In this document: positions 1-9,198 of the stretch, piece by piece
Layout: every line of letters begins with the position of its first letter
Numbering within the stretch: position 1 is the stretch's first letter
Assembly (NCBI RefSeq): GCF_000341225.1
Contig: NZ_ANAC01000012.1
Location: 248,001-312,000 of the forward strand
Direction: 5' to 3'
Length of the DNA stretch: 64,000 bases
Origin: Nocardiopsis alba DSM 43377
GTDB lineage: Bacteria; Actinomycetota; Actinomycetes; Streptosporangiales; Streptosporangiaceae
Position numbers and translations under genes: made by a program
The notes under the pieces: generated by a model
The model's database searches: none
What the model was told of the DNA's origin: nothing
What the model saw: only the letters and a program-made list of their open reading frames with translations

Positions 1-14
1 TCGGGGGTGGTGGG

Positions 15-49
15 GGGCATCGCACGGGGTGAGATGCCCTTTTCGTGTT
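15..49 (+). terminator. Candidate terminator of a gene upstream of the window
   Basis: Arms GGGCATC (15-21) and GATGCCC (33-39) form a 7-bp stem with an 11-nt loop, followed by TTTTCGTGTT. The T-rich tail makes it look like an intrinsic terminator for a gene ending before base 1. It also places the next gene in its own unit. Confidence 0.45.
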
Positions 50-66
50 CTGCGGAGGTTCCCCCG

Positions 67-561
67 ATGAGTGATGTCCTCGACCGGTCCGATCCGGCTC
101 TTTCGGTGCCGGGGCGGGTGTGGTTCCTGTTCCTCTACCCCTTGTTGGTGGGGGTGGTGATGATGGTGTCGGGTTTCTTCGCGTTTTTGGGGTTGTTGTA
201 CGAGGACACTTCCTTTGCGGCGTTGTTCTTGTTGGTGATGGCGGTGCTCATCGGTGGTGGTTCGGCGGCGCGGTCGTGGGTCGCGCGTCGTCGTGGGGTG
301 GTGGTGCGCCCTTGGGAGGGGGCGGTGGTGTCGGCGGTGGCGTTGTCCGCGGCGACGGTGGGTGTGTGTTTTCAGGCTGTGGCGGGTGTGGCCTGGTCGT
401 GGTCGATGCCGGTGTTGTGGTGTGTGGGGTTGTCGGTGGTGGGGGAGACGGTGTGGGCTCGGTTCGCGGGGCGGTCGTGGTGGTGGTTGTCGTTGGTGGC
501 GGTTCTGGTGGTGGCCGCTGTGGTGGTGGGGGCGGTGTGGTGGGCCGATGCGGTCGGGTAG
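67..561 (+). CDS. Small multi-pass membrane protein, unknown function
   Basis: The protein has 164 residues and about five hydrophobic segments. The first runs from about residue 17 to 42 and the last is a very Val-rich C-terminal helix. I see no enzymatic motif. The start chosen is ATG 67, because a GGAGG at 54-58 lies eight bases before it; the frame is open from base 7, but that stretch overlaps the upstream hairpin. The basic loop between helices 2 and 3 (RSWVARRR) suggests its cytoplasmic side. The gene stands alone, with a likely terminator before it and a gene-free region after it. I do not recognise the family. Confidence 0.7.
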   Translation: MSDVLDRSDPALSVPGRVWFLFLYPLLVGVVMMVSGFFAFLGLLYEDTSFAALFLLVMAVLIGGGSAARSWVARRRGVVVRPWEGAVVSAVALSAATVGVCFQAVAGVAWSWSMPVLWCVGLSVVGETVWARFAGRSWWWLSLVAVLVVAAVVVGAVWWADAVG

Positions 562-970
562 GGCCGTCGTCGTGTTGAGGTGTGGTTCTGGTGGTGGGGC
601 CGGCGGGTGCGGGGCTCGCACTGGAGGGGCCCACCGATGCGTTGGAGGGAGGCGGGGGTCCGGGGTCGACCGGGTGGAGCCTGTGGGTCGGGGGCGTGTG
701 GAGGAGAGTCGGGGTGCCGCGTCTGTTCGGTGCGGGCGTGGGGGAGTCGGGACGAGCGGTGGTCGCTGATTGTTCTCGCGTCATCGCTCTTTGTTTTCGT
801 CGGGTGTGTGGAGTCCGGGTGGTGTCCGGAGGGGCCCTGGGCGGCGTGGGGCTCCTCGGTCGGTGTGGGTCGGGGGTGTGGAGTGGTGGGGGTCATTGGG
901 GGTGAAGGGTCGGAAAAGGCGGCCGTTGGGGGCGTGTCGGTGGTGGCGGAGGGCCTTCCACACCTTCTAC

Positions 971-989
971 TTGACATAATGTGCATTAT
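971..989. promoter_or_regulatory. TTGACA overlapping an AT-rich palindrome
   Basis: A consensus -35 hexamer TTGACA (971-976) overlaps a palindrome with arms ATAATG (976-981) and CATTAT (984-989) two bases apart. A regulator bound here would cover a -35 element on the + strand. The matching -10 is weak (GATTCG, 994-999) and no gene follows, so the role is unknown. Confidence 0.35.
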
Positions 990-1020
990 CGGCGATTCGG
1001 AAACGCCTGCGGGGAAGGGG

Positions 1021-1036
1021 TTTTCGTGTTCTGCGG
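1021..1036 (+). repeat. Second copy of a 16-base direct repeat
   Basis: TTTTCGTGTTCTGCGG occurs here and at 40-55, just upstream of the membrane-protein gene. The first copy follows a hairpin; this one does not. Two exact 16-mers within 1 kb could mark a small duplication, but a chance origin in this biased sequence cannot be excluded. Confidence 0.4.
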
Positions 1037-1741
1037 GCCTTGTGCGGGCCATCCAGGGCCTTCGAGCGGCTCCTCGAGGGCTATCGGGGGCGCTCGGTGG
1101 ACGGCCGGTGTGCTCCGGGTTCGCTCGCGTCGGTCGGATCGACGCACGGTTCGTCCACAGGGAGATCGCACGGGCCGGCGCCGGTCGGCCGCGGCGCGGT
1201 AGCGTCGATACGGGGGCGCTGTGAGCGTTCGGTGGCCGGGCGTGATGCCCCCGAAGTCGAGCCTGGTCCCTGAGCGGACTCTGGGGCAAGGTCGGATCTT
1301 CGGCCTGTGGGCGGCGAGTGCATGGCGTGAACGCGTACACCCGCTCTGACGTGGGTTTTCGTCGGTGGGGTCGTCGTGTCGGCGGTGGTGCGTCGACGAG
1401 GGTCCTCTGGTGTCCGGTGGGCTCTGTGGGGCGCTCTGGGAACGCGCTCCTGGGCGAAGGGCTCGAGCGGGTCGGCCTCGGTGGGTGTCTTCCCGGCGGC
1501 CGGGTTTCGCCGGGGCGTTCTCGTCTCGGTGGCTCTCCCTGTGCGCCCCGAGTCCACCCCGGCGTTCGCCATGGTGTCCGTGAGGCGCCCGACCTGCGTT
1601 TTCGTGCCCGGGTCTGGGGTGGGTGTGCTCTCCAGGGCGCGGCTCGGGTGGGTCGAGGGTGGTGTTCGGTGTCGAGGGGCCTGTGCGGGTGTTCTCGGTG
1701 GGCGCGGTCCCCTCTCGGTGGCCCGGTATCTCCATGTTTCA

Positions 1742-1761
1742 TGCATAAACTGTGTTATGCA
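1742..1761. promoter_or_regulatory. 20-bp inverted repeat in an AT-rich island
   Basis: Arms TGCATAA (1742-1748) and TTATGCA (1755-1761) are separated by six bases. The surrounding 1727-1780 is the most AT-rich part of the first 10 kb. The form suits a dimeric regulator site. No gene starts beside it. Confidence 0.35.
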
Positions 1762-2069
1762 GCATTTTGCACTCCTTGAGCGACACGTGACCGATATGGC
1801 GCGCACGTCCCTTTTCTTTCACTCTTGACCCCCACCCCTCTCCGCTCTCGCGCCGGCCCGCCCCGGCCTCGCATCGAACGTGTGTGCCCATGGTCGCGAT
1901 CGCGCCCATTGGGGTCGTGTACATCTGTACGAATCCACCCCTCCCCCGTCCTTCATCCCCCAGGGCTCCCCGCGCCGGCGCCACCCACCAGGGAAAAGGG
2001 GAGAAATCGCAGGTCACCAGGGGTGTCGAAGATGTTCCCTCGCCCCCTCTCCCCTATCGGGCGGGTGCC

Positions 2070-2810
2070 TCACACCCCCAGAACGGCGCGCACGTCGGCT
2101 CGTTCGAACGTGCGTACACACCAGAGGAAGTGGCCGTCCTCCCCCGTGTCGGAGTAGGCGTTGGCGCTGATCAGGGCGTAGGCGGCCCGGTACAGCAGCG
2201 CTCGTTCGCGTTCGGGGCCCGAGGTGCCGGTCCAGCGGGTGAGCAGGGCGTCGTCGTGTTCTCGGGCGTGGGGTCCGTACATGTCGTGGAAGCCGGCCGC
2301 GGTGGCGGTGTCGAAGAGGGGGTCCGCGGCGGTGGTGAGGAAGCCCCAGTCGAGTACGGCGGTGGGGGTGTCCTGGTCGGTGGCCAGGATGTTGGGCGGG
2401 CACAGGTCGCCGTGGACGATGCGGGGCGGTTCGGTGGGCAGGTGTGACAGGCGTCGTCGTAGGGCGTCGTGGAGGGTGTCCAGGTCGGGTAGGGCGGCGC
2501 GCAGTGGGTGTGCGAAGCGGGTGGTGCGGCGGTCGATGAGGGCGGTCAGGGCTTGGGGCCAGGTGGTGTGGTCTCGCCAGAGGGGGTGGGGTTCGTCGAG
2601 GGCGGTCAGGGCTTTGGTGGCGGGGCCCGCGGTGGTGTGGGCCAGGGCGTTCAGGACGTGGGTGGTGGCGTCCTGGACCTGGGTGCGGGTGAGGGTTCCT
2701 TGTCGGTGGAGGGTGTCCAGGGGTGTGCCGGGCAGGTGGGGTTCGAGGGTGATGGTGGTGTCGTGGTGGTGGGGTCGGTGGTCATGGGGGCAGGTTAGCG
2801 GCAGCGACAC
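2070..2810 (-). CDS. Aminoglycoside phosphotransferase-like protein, short N-lobe
   Basis: The C-lobe of an APH/choline-kinase fold is clear. The catalytic loop HGDLCPPN lies near residue 130 and a metal-binding VLDWGF follows. The protein is 246 residues and opens directly in the hinge region ([11 protein letters not shown]), so most of the nucleotide-binding N-lobe expected in a roughly 300-residue family member is missing. It may be a 5'-truncated remnant or a minimal kinase. It is divergent from the phosphoketolase gene, whose start is 134 bases away. The substrate cannot be told from sequence. His, Thr and Pro are unusually abundant, matching the local strand bias. Confidence 0.65.
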   Translation of the reverse strand: MSLPLTCPHDHRPHHHDTTITLEPHLPGTPLDTLHRQGTLTRTQVQDATTHVLNALAHTTAGPATKALTALDEPHPLWRDHTTWPQALTALIDRRTTRFAHPLRAALPDLDTLHDALRRRLSHLPTEPPRIVHGDLCPPNILATDQDTPTAVLDWGFLTTAADPLFDTATAAGFHDMYGPHAREHDDALLTRWTGTSGPERERALLYRAAYALISANAYSDTGEDGHFLWCVRTFERADVRAVLGV

Positions 2811-2943
2811 GGGTTCGTGTGGTGTCCGGGGGTTCGGGGGTGGGCGGTTACGGTGGCGTGGATCGGGTGTACGCGTCGGCCTCGGGTGGGGTGGGCGGGG
2901 TCCGGTCCTCCCCCACCGTGAACACCTCGTCCTGGGAGGGTCG

Positions 2944-5295
2944 ATGGTCGTGGAGCATGAGGACGATCTGGCGGGGCTGGACGCCTATTGGCGGGCGGCG
3001 AACTATCTGTCGGTCGGGCAGATCTATCTGTTGGACAATCCGTTGTTGCGGGAGCCGTTGGCTCCTGAGCACATCAAGCCGCGGTTGTTGGGGCATTGGG
3101 GTACGACGCCGGGGTTGAACTTCTGTTATGCGCATCTGAACCGGGTGATCCGGCGGCGTGATCTGAACATGATCTATGTGATGGGTCCGGGTCATGGTGG
3201 GCCGGCGGCGGTGGCCAACGCGTGGTTGGAGGGCACCTATAGCGAGGTGTACCGGGAGGTGACGTGGGACGAGGAGGGGATGCGGCGGTTGTTCCGTCGG
3301 TTCTCGTTTCCCGGTGGGATCCCTTCGCATGTGGCGCCGGAGACGCCGGGGTCGATTCATGAGGGTGGGGAGCTGGGGTATTCGTTGGCGCACGCGTTCG
3401 GGGCGGTGTTGGACAACCCCGATCTGGTGGTGGCGTGTGTGGTGGGTGATGGTGAGGCCGAGACGGGGCCGTTGGCGGCGTCGTGGCATTCGAACAAGTT
3501 CTTGGATCCGGTGGGCGATGGGGCGGTGTTGCCGATCCTGCATTTGAACGGGTACAAGATCGCCAATCCGACGGTGTTGGCGCGGATCGGTGAGGAGGAG
3601 CTGCTCAAGCAGTTGGAGGGGTTCGGGTATCGGCCGTTGGTGGTGTCGGGGTCGGATCCGGAGGTGATGCATCGGCGGATGGCGTCGGTGTTGGACGAGG
3701 CGTTGGAGGAGATCGCGCGGATTCAGCGGGAGGCGCGTGAGGGTGGTGTGGGGGGTCGGCCGGTGTGGCCGATGGTGGTGTTGCGTTCTCCCAAGGGGTG
3801 GACGGGTCCGGTGGAGGTGGACGGGCTGGCGGTGGAGGGGACGTGGCGGTCCCATCAGGTGCCGTTGGCGGGGGTGAGGTCGGATCCGGAGCATCTGCGG
3901 CTGTTGGAGGGGTGGATGCGCTCCTATGGTCCTGAGGGGTTGTTCGATGCTCAGGGTGCTCCGGTGGAGGGGTTGCGGGTGTTGGCGCCGCGGGGTGGGC
4001 GGCGGATGAGTGCGAATCCGCATGCCAATGGCGGGTTGTTGTTGCGGCCGTTGGCGTTGCCGGATTTTCGAGACTACGCGGTGGAGTTCGAGGGGCATGG
4101 GGCGCGGTCGAGTGAGGCCACGCGTGTGCTGGGCGGGTTTCTACGGGATGTGGTGCGGGCCAATCCGGATCGTTTTCGGATCGTGGGGCCGGATGAGACG
4201 GCGTCGAATCGGTTGTCGGCGGTGTACGAGGCGACGGACAAGGTGTGGCGGGGTCGGTTGGAGCCGGGTGATGAGCATCTGGGGCCTCGTGGTCGGGTGA
4301 TGGAGGTGTTGAGTGAGCATCTGTGTCAGGGCTGGTTGGAGGGGTATCTGCTGACGGGTCGGCATGGGTTGTTCGACTGCTATGAGGCGTTCGTGCACAT
4401 TGTGGATTCGATGTTCAATCAGCATGCGAAGTGGTTGAAGGTGACTCGGGGGTTGGAGTGGCGGGCTCCGATCGCGTCGTTGAACTATCTGTTGTCGTCG
4501 CATGTGTGGCGGCAGGATCACAATGGGTTCACGCATCAGGATCCGGGGTTCTTGGATGTGGTGTTGAACAAGCCGGCGGAGTTGGTGCGGGTGTATCTGC
4601 CGCCGGACGCGAACACGTTGTTGTCGGTGGCCGATCATTGTCTGCGTTCGCGTGACTATGTGAACGTGGTGGTGGCGGGTAAGCAGCCGGCGTTGGACTA
4701 TCTGCCGATGGATGAGGCGGTGGCGCACTGTACGCGGGGTATCGGGATCTGGGAGTGGGCCGGTACCGATGATGGTGTGGAGCCGGATGTGGTGTTGGCG
4801 TGCGCGGGTGATGTGCCGACGTTGGAGACGTTGGCGGCGGTGGATCTGTTGCGGTGTCATTTCCCGGAGTTGCGGGTGCGGGTGGTGAACGTGGTGGATC
4901 TGATGCGGTTGTTGCCGGCGGGTGAGCATCCGCATGGGTTGCCCGAGGCCGAGTACGAGGCGTTGTTCACGACGCGGCGTCCGGTGATCTTCGCTTTTCA
5001 CGGGTATCCGTGGCTGGTGCATCGGTTGACGTATCGGCGTCGGGGTCACGAGAACCTGCATGTGCGGGGGTTCAAGGAGCGGGGTACCACGACGACGCCG
5101 TTCGACATGGTGATGTTGAACGATCTGGATCGGTTCCATCTGGTGGTCGATGTGATCGATCGGGTTCCGGGGTTGGCGGAGCGGGCGGCGCATGTGCGTC
5201 AGCGGATGGTGGACGAGCGGTTGCGGGCGCGGGCCTATACGCGGGAGTTCGGGGAGGATCCGGAGCCGGTGCGGGAGTGGGTGTGGCCGTACTGA
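2944..5295 (+). CDS. xfp: Phosphoketolase (xylulose 5-phosphate / fructose 6-phosphate)
   Basis: This thiamine-diphosphate enzyme cleaves xylulose 5-phosphate, and often fructose 6-phosphate, with phosphate to give acetyl phosphate plus a C3 or C4 aldose phosphate. The 783 residues match the family's usual size. Visible signatures are EGGELGY near residue 140, the ThDP/Mg motif GDGEAETGP near 165, and the conserved C-terminal [14 protein letters not shown]. Start ATG 2944 is chosen because GGGAGGG lies just upstream (2933-2940); the frame stays open far upstream but that part overlaps the divergent kinase and is not protein-like. Its stop overlaps the acetate kinase start (TGATG), so the two are translationally coupled and acetyl phosphate can pass straight to ATP synthesis. 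Leu codons are mostly TTG. Confidence 0.95.
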   Translation: MVVEHEDDLAGLDAYWRAANYLSVGQIYLLDNPLLREPLAPEHIKPRLLGHWGTTPGLNFCYAHLNRVIRRRDLNMIYVMGPGHGGPAAVANAWLEGTYSEVYREVTWDEEGMRRLFRRFSFPGGIPSHVAPETPGSIHEGGELGYSLAHAFGAVLDNPDLVVACVVGDGEAETGPLAASWHSNKFLDPVGDGAVLPILHLNGYKIANPTVLARIGEEELLKQLEGFGYRPLVVSGSDPEVMHRRMASVLDEALEEIARIQREAREGGVGGRPVWPMVVLRSPKGWTGPVEVDGLAVEGTWRSHQVPLAGVRSDPEHLRLLEGWMRSYGPEGLFDAQGAPVEGLRVLAPRGGRRMSANPHANGGLLLRPLALPDFRDYAVEFEGHGARSSEATRVLGGFLRDVVRANPDRFRIVGPDETASNRLSAVYEATDKVWRGRLEPGDEHLGPRGRVMEVLSEHLCQGWLEGYLLTGRHGLFDCYEAFVHIVDSMFNQHAKWLKVTRGLEWRAPIASLNYLLSSHVWRQDHNGFTHQDPGFLDVVLNKPAELVRVYLPPDANTLLSVADHCLRSRDYVNVVVAGKQPALDYLPMDEAVAHCTRGIGIWEWAGTDDGVEPDVVLACAGDVPTLETLAAVDLLRCHFPELRVRVVNVVDLMRLLPAGEHPHGLPEAEYEALFTTRRPVIFAFHGYPWLVHRLTYRRRGHENLHVRGFKERGTTTTPFDMVMLNDLDRFHLVVDVIDRVPGLAERAAHVRQRMVDERLRARAYTREFGEDPEPVREWVWPY

Positions 5296-6374
5296 TGCGG
5301 GTTCTGGTGGTGAACGCGGGGTCCAGCAGTGTGAAGTTGAGTGTGGTGGGCTCCGATGGGGTGGTGGAGTGGTCGGAGTCGGTGCCGGTGGAGGCCGGTG
5401 TGTGGGATGAGCGTCGGGTGGAGCGGGCGCTGGCCGGTGCGGGGCGTGTGGACGCGGTGGGTCATCGTGTGGTGCACGGGGGTGGGGAGTTCACGGCTCC
5501 GGTGAGGTTGGAGGGGTGGGTGGTGGAGCGGTTGCGGGAGTTGGGGTCGTTGGCGCCGTTGCATCAGTCCAAGTCGTTGGCGGGGATCGAGGTGGTGGGG
5601 CGGGTGTTGCCGGGGGTGCCGGCGGTGGCGTGTTTCGATACGGCGTTTCACGCGTCGTTGCCGGTGGAGGCGTCGACGTATGCGGTGCCCGAGGAGTGGC
5701 GGGCGCGGTGGGGGGTGCGTCGGTTCGGTTTTCATGGGCTTTCGCACGCGTATGCGTCGCGGCGGGTGCGTGAGTGGTCGGGTGCGGAGCGGGTGGTGGT
5801 GGCGCATTTGGGGGCGGGTGCGTCGTTGGCGGCGGTGCGGGGTGGGAGGTCGGTGGATACCACGATGGGGTTCACGCCGTTGGAGGGGTTGGTGATGGCG
5901 ACGCGTTCGGGGAGTGTGGATCCGGGGTTGGTGTTGTGGTTGCAGCAGCACGCGGGGGTGGGGGTGGATCGGATCGCGTGGGCGTTGGAGCACGAGTCGG
6001 GGTTGTGGGCGTTGGCGGGGTCGGCGGATATGCGGCGGGTGTTGGAGGCTGAGCGAAGGGGTGAGGCGCGGGCGGTGAGGGCGGTGGGGGTGTATCTGCA
6101 TCGGTTGCGTGGGGCGGTGGCGTCGATGGTGGCGTCGTTGGGTGGTGTGGACGCGTTGGTGTTCACGGGTGGGGTGGGTGAGGGTTCGTCTCAGGTGCGG
6201 GGGCGGTGTGCGGAGGGGTTGGGTTTTCTGGGTGTGGGGGTGGATGAGGTGGCCAACGCGGGGTTGGTGGGTGAGGGTGAGATTTCGGCGGTGGGGGCCG
6301 GGGTGAGGTGTTGGGTGGTGGAGGCGCGGGAGGATGTGGAGATCGTGCGGGGGGTGCGTGCGGTGTTGGGGTGA
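5295..6374 (+). CDS. ackA: Acetate kinase
   Basis: Acetate kinase interconverts acetyl phosphate + ADP and acetate + ATP. The 359-residue protein opens with the signature VNAGSSSVK and carries HRVVHGG, FDTAFHASLP, RFGFHGLSHAY, HLGAGAS and GFTPLEGLVMATRSG, all expected of the ASKHA kinase fold. It is somewhat shorter than the usual 390-400 residues. ATG 5295 shares one base with the phosphoketolase stop codon, so the pair forms one unit making ATP from sugar phosphates without pyruvate. No phosphotransacetylase gene is nearby, consistent with phosphoketolase supplying the substrate. Confidence 0.95.
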   Translation: MRVLVVNAGSSSVKLSVVGSDGVVEWSESVPVEAGVWDERRVERALAGAGRVDAVGHRVVHGGGEFTAPVRLEGWVVERLRELGSLAPLHQSKSLAGIEVVGRVLPGVPAVACFDTAFHASLPVEASTYAVPEEWRARWGVRRFGFHGLSHAYASRRVREWSGAERVVVAHLGAGASLAAVRGGRSVDTTMGFTPLEGLVMATRSGSVDPGLVLWLQQHAGVGVDRIAWALEHESGLWALAGSADMRRVLEAERRGEARAVRAVGVYLHRLRGAVASMVASLGGVDALVFTGGVGEGSSQVRGRCAEGLGFLGVGVDEVANAGLVGEGEISAVGAGVRCWVVEAREDVEIVRGVRAVLG

Positions 6375-6478
6375 GCGGGCGGTGGTTGTGCGTGTGGGGT
6401 TCGGCCTTGGGGTCGGGCCCTTTTCTTTGTGGTGCCCGTGGGGTCGGGGTGGGGTGGGCAGGGGGCAGGATATGGGGT

Positions 6479-7477
6479 ATGAGTGGCGATGCTGTGGTGG
6501 TGGAGCTGGCGATCGAGCGGTATCTGGTGGCGCGGCGGGCGGCCAAGCCCTCTCCGCATACGGTGGCGGCCTATCGGCGGGATCTGGTGGGTGTGGCGGG
6601 GTGTGCGGCGCGGGTGTTGGGTGTGGATCCGGGTGGGGTGGTGTTGTCGGATCTGACGTCGCGGGTGTTGCGGGAGGCGTTCGCGGATTTCGGTGAGGAG
6701 CGGGCGGCGTCGAGTGTGGTGCGGGCCTGGTCGACGTGGAACGGGTTCTTCGGGTTCTGGGTGGCCGAGCAGGTGGTGGCGGGCAATCCGATGTCGGCGG
6801 TGCCGCGGCCTCGGGTGCGGCCTTCGACGCCTAAGCCGTTGATGGGTGAGGATACGCCGGAGCGGTTGTTGGAGGCGTTGGCGCGGGGTGCGCGTCGGGC
6901 GCGGGATCCGTGGCCGGAGCGGGATCTGGCGGTGTTGGCGTTGGCGTTGTTGACGGGGATGCGGTCGGCGGAGATGTTGTCGTTGCGGGTGGATTCGTTG
7001 GGTGGGCGTTCGGGTGAGCGGCGGATTCGGGTGGTGGGTAAGGGCGGCGGTGAGCGGGTGTTGCCGATCGAGGTGCCGTTGGAGGTGTTGTTGGAGGGGT
7101 ATTTGGAGTCGCGTCGGGTGCGGTTCGGGGTGGTGCGGGGTGGGGATCCGTTGTTGGTGGACAACCGGGGTGAGGGGTTGCGTCGGGGTGGGTTGCAGTA
7201 TCTGGTGAAGCAGTGTTATCGGCATGCGGGTGTGCATGATCGGGTGGCGCGGGGGACGTTGGTGCACGCTTTGCGGCATACGTTCGCGACGCGGTTGGCC
7301 GAGGATGGGGCGTCGGTCACCGAGATCATGCATTTGTTGGGGCATGCGTCGGTGACGTCGTCGCAGGCCTATATCGAGGTGACGGCGCGGGCGCAGCGGG
7401 AGGCGGCGGGTTCGAATCGGACCTATGGGGTGTTGCGTCGGTTGGCGGGGTCGGAGTCGCCGGTGGAGGGGGGTTGA
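6479..7477 (+). CDS. Tyrosine recombinase (XerC/XerD-like)
   Basis: This is a 332-residue site-specific recombinase. An N-terminal SAM-like core-binding domain (about 8-115) precedes the catalytic domain. The active-site set is complete: Arg in LLTGMRSAEM, Lys in VGKGGGERVLP, HALRH, His in LLGHAS, and Tyr in SQAYIEVT near residue 297. ATG 6479 follows a GGGGGCAGG stretch. XerC/D proteins are usually about 300 residues, so the size fits a chromosomal resolvase, but the gene sits between acetate kinase and exonuclease III with no other mobile gene. It may be a stand-alone Xer paralogue or the remnant of an integrated element. No attachment site could be identified. Confidence 0.85.
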   Translation: MSGDAVVVELAIERYLVARRAAKPSPHTVAAYRRDLVGVAGCAARVLGVDPGGVVLSDLTSRVLREAFADFGEERAASSVVRAWSTWNGFFGFWVAEQVVAGNPMSAVPRPRVRPSTPKPLMGEDTPERLLEALARGARRARDPWPERDLAVLALALLTGMRSAEMLSLRVDSLGGRSGERRIRVVGKGGGERVLPIEVPLEVLLEGYLESRRVRFGVVRGGDPLLVDNRGEGLRRGGLQYLVKQCYRHAGVHDRVARGTLVHALRHTFATRLAEDGASVTEIMHLLGHASVTSSQAYIEVTARAQREAAGSNRTYGVLRRLAGSESPVEGG

Positions 7478-7507
7478 GGGGGTGGGGGTGGTGGCTACTC
7501 TGTTGGC

Positions 7508-8329
7508 GTGAGCCAGTCGAGTTTTGTTGTGTCCAGCGTCAATGTCAATGGTCTGCGCGCGGCGTCGCGTAAGGATCCGGGGTTCGTTTCGTGGTTGGCG
7601 GCCACGGACGCGGATGTGGTGTGTTTGCAGGAGACGCGTGCGGAGGCGGACCAGTTGCCGGCGCATGTGGTGGCGCCCGAGGGTTGGCGTGTGGTGTTGT
7701 GTCCGGCGGCGGCGAAGGGTCGTGCGGGGGTGGCGATCTATGCGCGGCGTGAGCCGGACGCGGTGCGGGTGGGTTTTCCGGGGACGGAGTTCGAGGATGC
7801 GGGTCGGTATGTGGAGGCCGATCTGGGTGGGGTGACGGTGGCGAGTCTGTATCTGCCCTCGGGTGAGGTGGGGACCGAGCGTCAGGAGGAGAAGGAGCGT
7901 TTCCTGGAGATGTTCCTGCCGTATCTGGTGAAGCGTCGCGCTCAGGTGGAGGGTGCGGGGCGGGAGCTGGTGGTGTGCGGGGATTGGAACATCGCGCACA
8001 CGGAGGCGGATTTGAAGAACTGGCGTGGTAATCGGAGGAATTCGGGGTTCTTGCCCGAGGAGCGGGCGTGGTTGTCGCGGGTCTTCGATGAGGCCGGTTA
8101 TGTGGATGTGGTGCGGTCGTTGTATCCGGGGCAGGAGGGGCCGTATTCGTGGTGGTCCTATCGTGGGCGGGCCTTCGATAACGACACGGGGTGGCGGATC
8201 GACTATCAGGTGGCCACGCCGGGGTTGGCGGCGCGGGCGGTCGAGGGTGGTGTGGAGCGGTATCGGGATCGTGAGAGTCGTTGGTCCGACCATGCTCCGG
8301 TGACGGTGCGTTATCGGGTGGAAGGGTGA
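7508..8329 (+). CDS. xth: Exodeoxyribonuclease III / AP endonuclease
   Basis: A 273-residue member of the exonuclease III (EEP) family, which acts at abasic sites and 3' ends in base-excision repair. Visible motifs are VNVNGLRA at the N-terminus, CLQETRA with the metal-binding Glu, GDWNIAHTEADLKN, WRIDYQVA, and the terminal SDHAPV with the catalytic Asp-His. The start is GTG 7508. It is 30 bases after the recombinase and 11 bases before the hydrolase, so these three are probably one transcript. Confidence 0.92.
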   Translation: MSQSSFVVSSVNVNGLRAASRKDPGFVSWLAATDADVVCLQETRAEADQLPAHVVAPEGWRVVLCPAAAKGRAGVAIYARREPDAVRVGFPGTEFEDAGRYVEADLGGVTVASLYLPSGEVGTERQEEKERFLEMFLPYLVKRRAQVEGAGRELVVCGDWNIAHTEADLKNWRGNRRNSGFLPEERAWLSRVFDEAGYVDVVRSLYPGQEGPYSWWSYRGRAFDNDTGWRIDYQVATPGLAARAVEGGVERYRDRESRWSDHAPVTVRYRVEG

Positions 8330-8340
8330 GGGGTCGGGGT

Positions 8341-9123
8341 ATGGACGTGCCGATCGTGTTGGTGCACGGGTTGCGGTTGTCGTCGAGTATGTGGCGGCCG
8401 CAGGTGGAGTTGTTGCGGGCTCAGGGGCGTACGGTGGTGACGCCGGATCTGCCGGGGCATGGTTCGCGGCGGGGTGAGGAGTTCTCGCTGGGGCGTGCGG
8501 TGGACAGTGTGTTGGCGGCGATCGATCAGGTGGGTGGTCGGGCGTTGTTGACGGGGTTGAGTCTGGGCGGGTTCGTGTCGATCGCGGTGGCGGGTGCGGC
8601 GCCGGGTCGGGTGGCGGGGTTGGTGGCGGCCAGTTGTACGGCCAAGCCGGCGCAGTCGTTGGCTCAGGTGTATCGGATTCCGGCGGTGTTGATGGATCGG
8701 TTGCCGGATCGGGGTGCGGCGGTCAATGAGCGTTTTCATCGGTTGACGTTGCGTGATGGTGCGGCCGAAGCGGTGTTGGACGGCGGGTTGGCGGTGGAGG
8801 CGGCGACGTCGGTGATCGATGAGATCTCGAATATGGACGCGATCGCGTCGTTGTCGGCGTATGAGGGTCCGGTGTGGTTGATCAATGGGGCGCGGGATCA
8901 TTTCCGGATCCATGAGAAGCATTTCTTCGACGCGTGCGCGGATGGCCGGTTGGTGAACGTGCCTCGGGCGGGGCACATGGTGAGTTTGGATCAGCCGGTG
9001 AATTTCGCGCGGATCGTGGGTGATGCCGCTGATGTGGTGTCGGTGCGTGAGGGGCGTGCGGCGTTGGAGGCTCAGGCGGAGGCTGAGGCGGGTGGGGCTT
9101 CGTTGGAGGCCGATGGGGTGTGA
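8341..9123 (+). CDS. Alpha/beta hydrolase
   Basis: This 260-residue hydrolase carries an oxyanion-region HGLR near residue 9, the nucleophile elbow GLSLGG near residue 80 and a late catalytic His in RAGHMVSLDQP near residue 217. The Asp is probably in INGARDHF. The last 25 residues are Ala/Glu-rich and may be an unstructured tail. It follows exonuclease III by 11 bases and is closed by a strong intrinsic terminator. The substrate is unknown. Confidence 0.8.
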   Translation: MDVPIVLVHGLRLSSSMWRPQVELLRAQGRTVVTPDLPGHGSRRGEEFSLGRAVDSVLAAIDQVGGRALLTGLSLGGFVSIAVAGAAPGRVAGLVAASCTAKPAQSLAQVYRIPAVLMDRLPDRGAAVNERFHRLTLRDGAAEAVLDGGLAVEAATSVIDEISNMDAIASLSAYEGPVWLINGARDHFRIHEKHFFDACADGRLVNVPRAGHMVSLDQPVNFARIVGDAADVVSVREGRAALEAQAEAEAGGASLEADGV

Positions 9124-9148
9124 CCTCGTGTAGGGGTGTGTGCTCTTT

Positions 9149-9190
9149 GGGGGTGGTGGGGCCGGTGGGGTCCCGCCACCCCCTTTTTTT
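9149..9190 (+). terminator. Intrinsic terminator with T7 tract
   Basis: A 12-position stem (9149-9160 with 9172-9183, one G-T wobble) and an 11-base loop run directly into TTTTTTT (9184-9190). This is the clearest canonical terminator in the window. It ends the + strand unit that stops at 9123. The - strand methyltransferase converges on it. Confidence 0.85.
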
Positions 9191-9198
9191 GTGTGGTT

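Larger units (their letters stand above)
562..2069. other. About 1.5 kb without a credible gene
   Basis: Open frames here are Arg/Pro- or Gly/Val-rich, lack ribosome binding sites and resemble no known protein, so I call none. The segment is GC-rich apart from two short AT-rich islands near 971-990 and 1727-1800, each holding a palindrome. It also holds a 16-base repeat of a sequence found upstream of the first gene, and an imperfect repeat GTGTACA/TGTACGA near 1918-1934. It may be a decayed locus or a long regulatory/non-coding region. Confidence 0.5.

Noticed and set aside
372..1742. A 456-codon open frame on the - strand across the gene-free region
   Set aside because: It is Arg/Pro/His/Thr-rich throughout, has no ribosome site or recognisable motif, and its composition is explained by the local strand bias. 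It overlaps the first + strand gene.
6390..6433. Terminator after acetate kinase
   Set aside because: A TTTTCTTT run is present but the stem before it pairs only over four bases.
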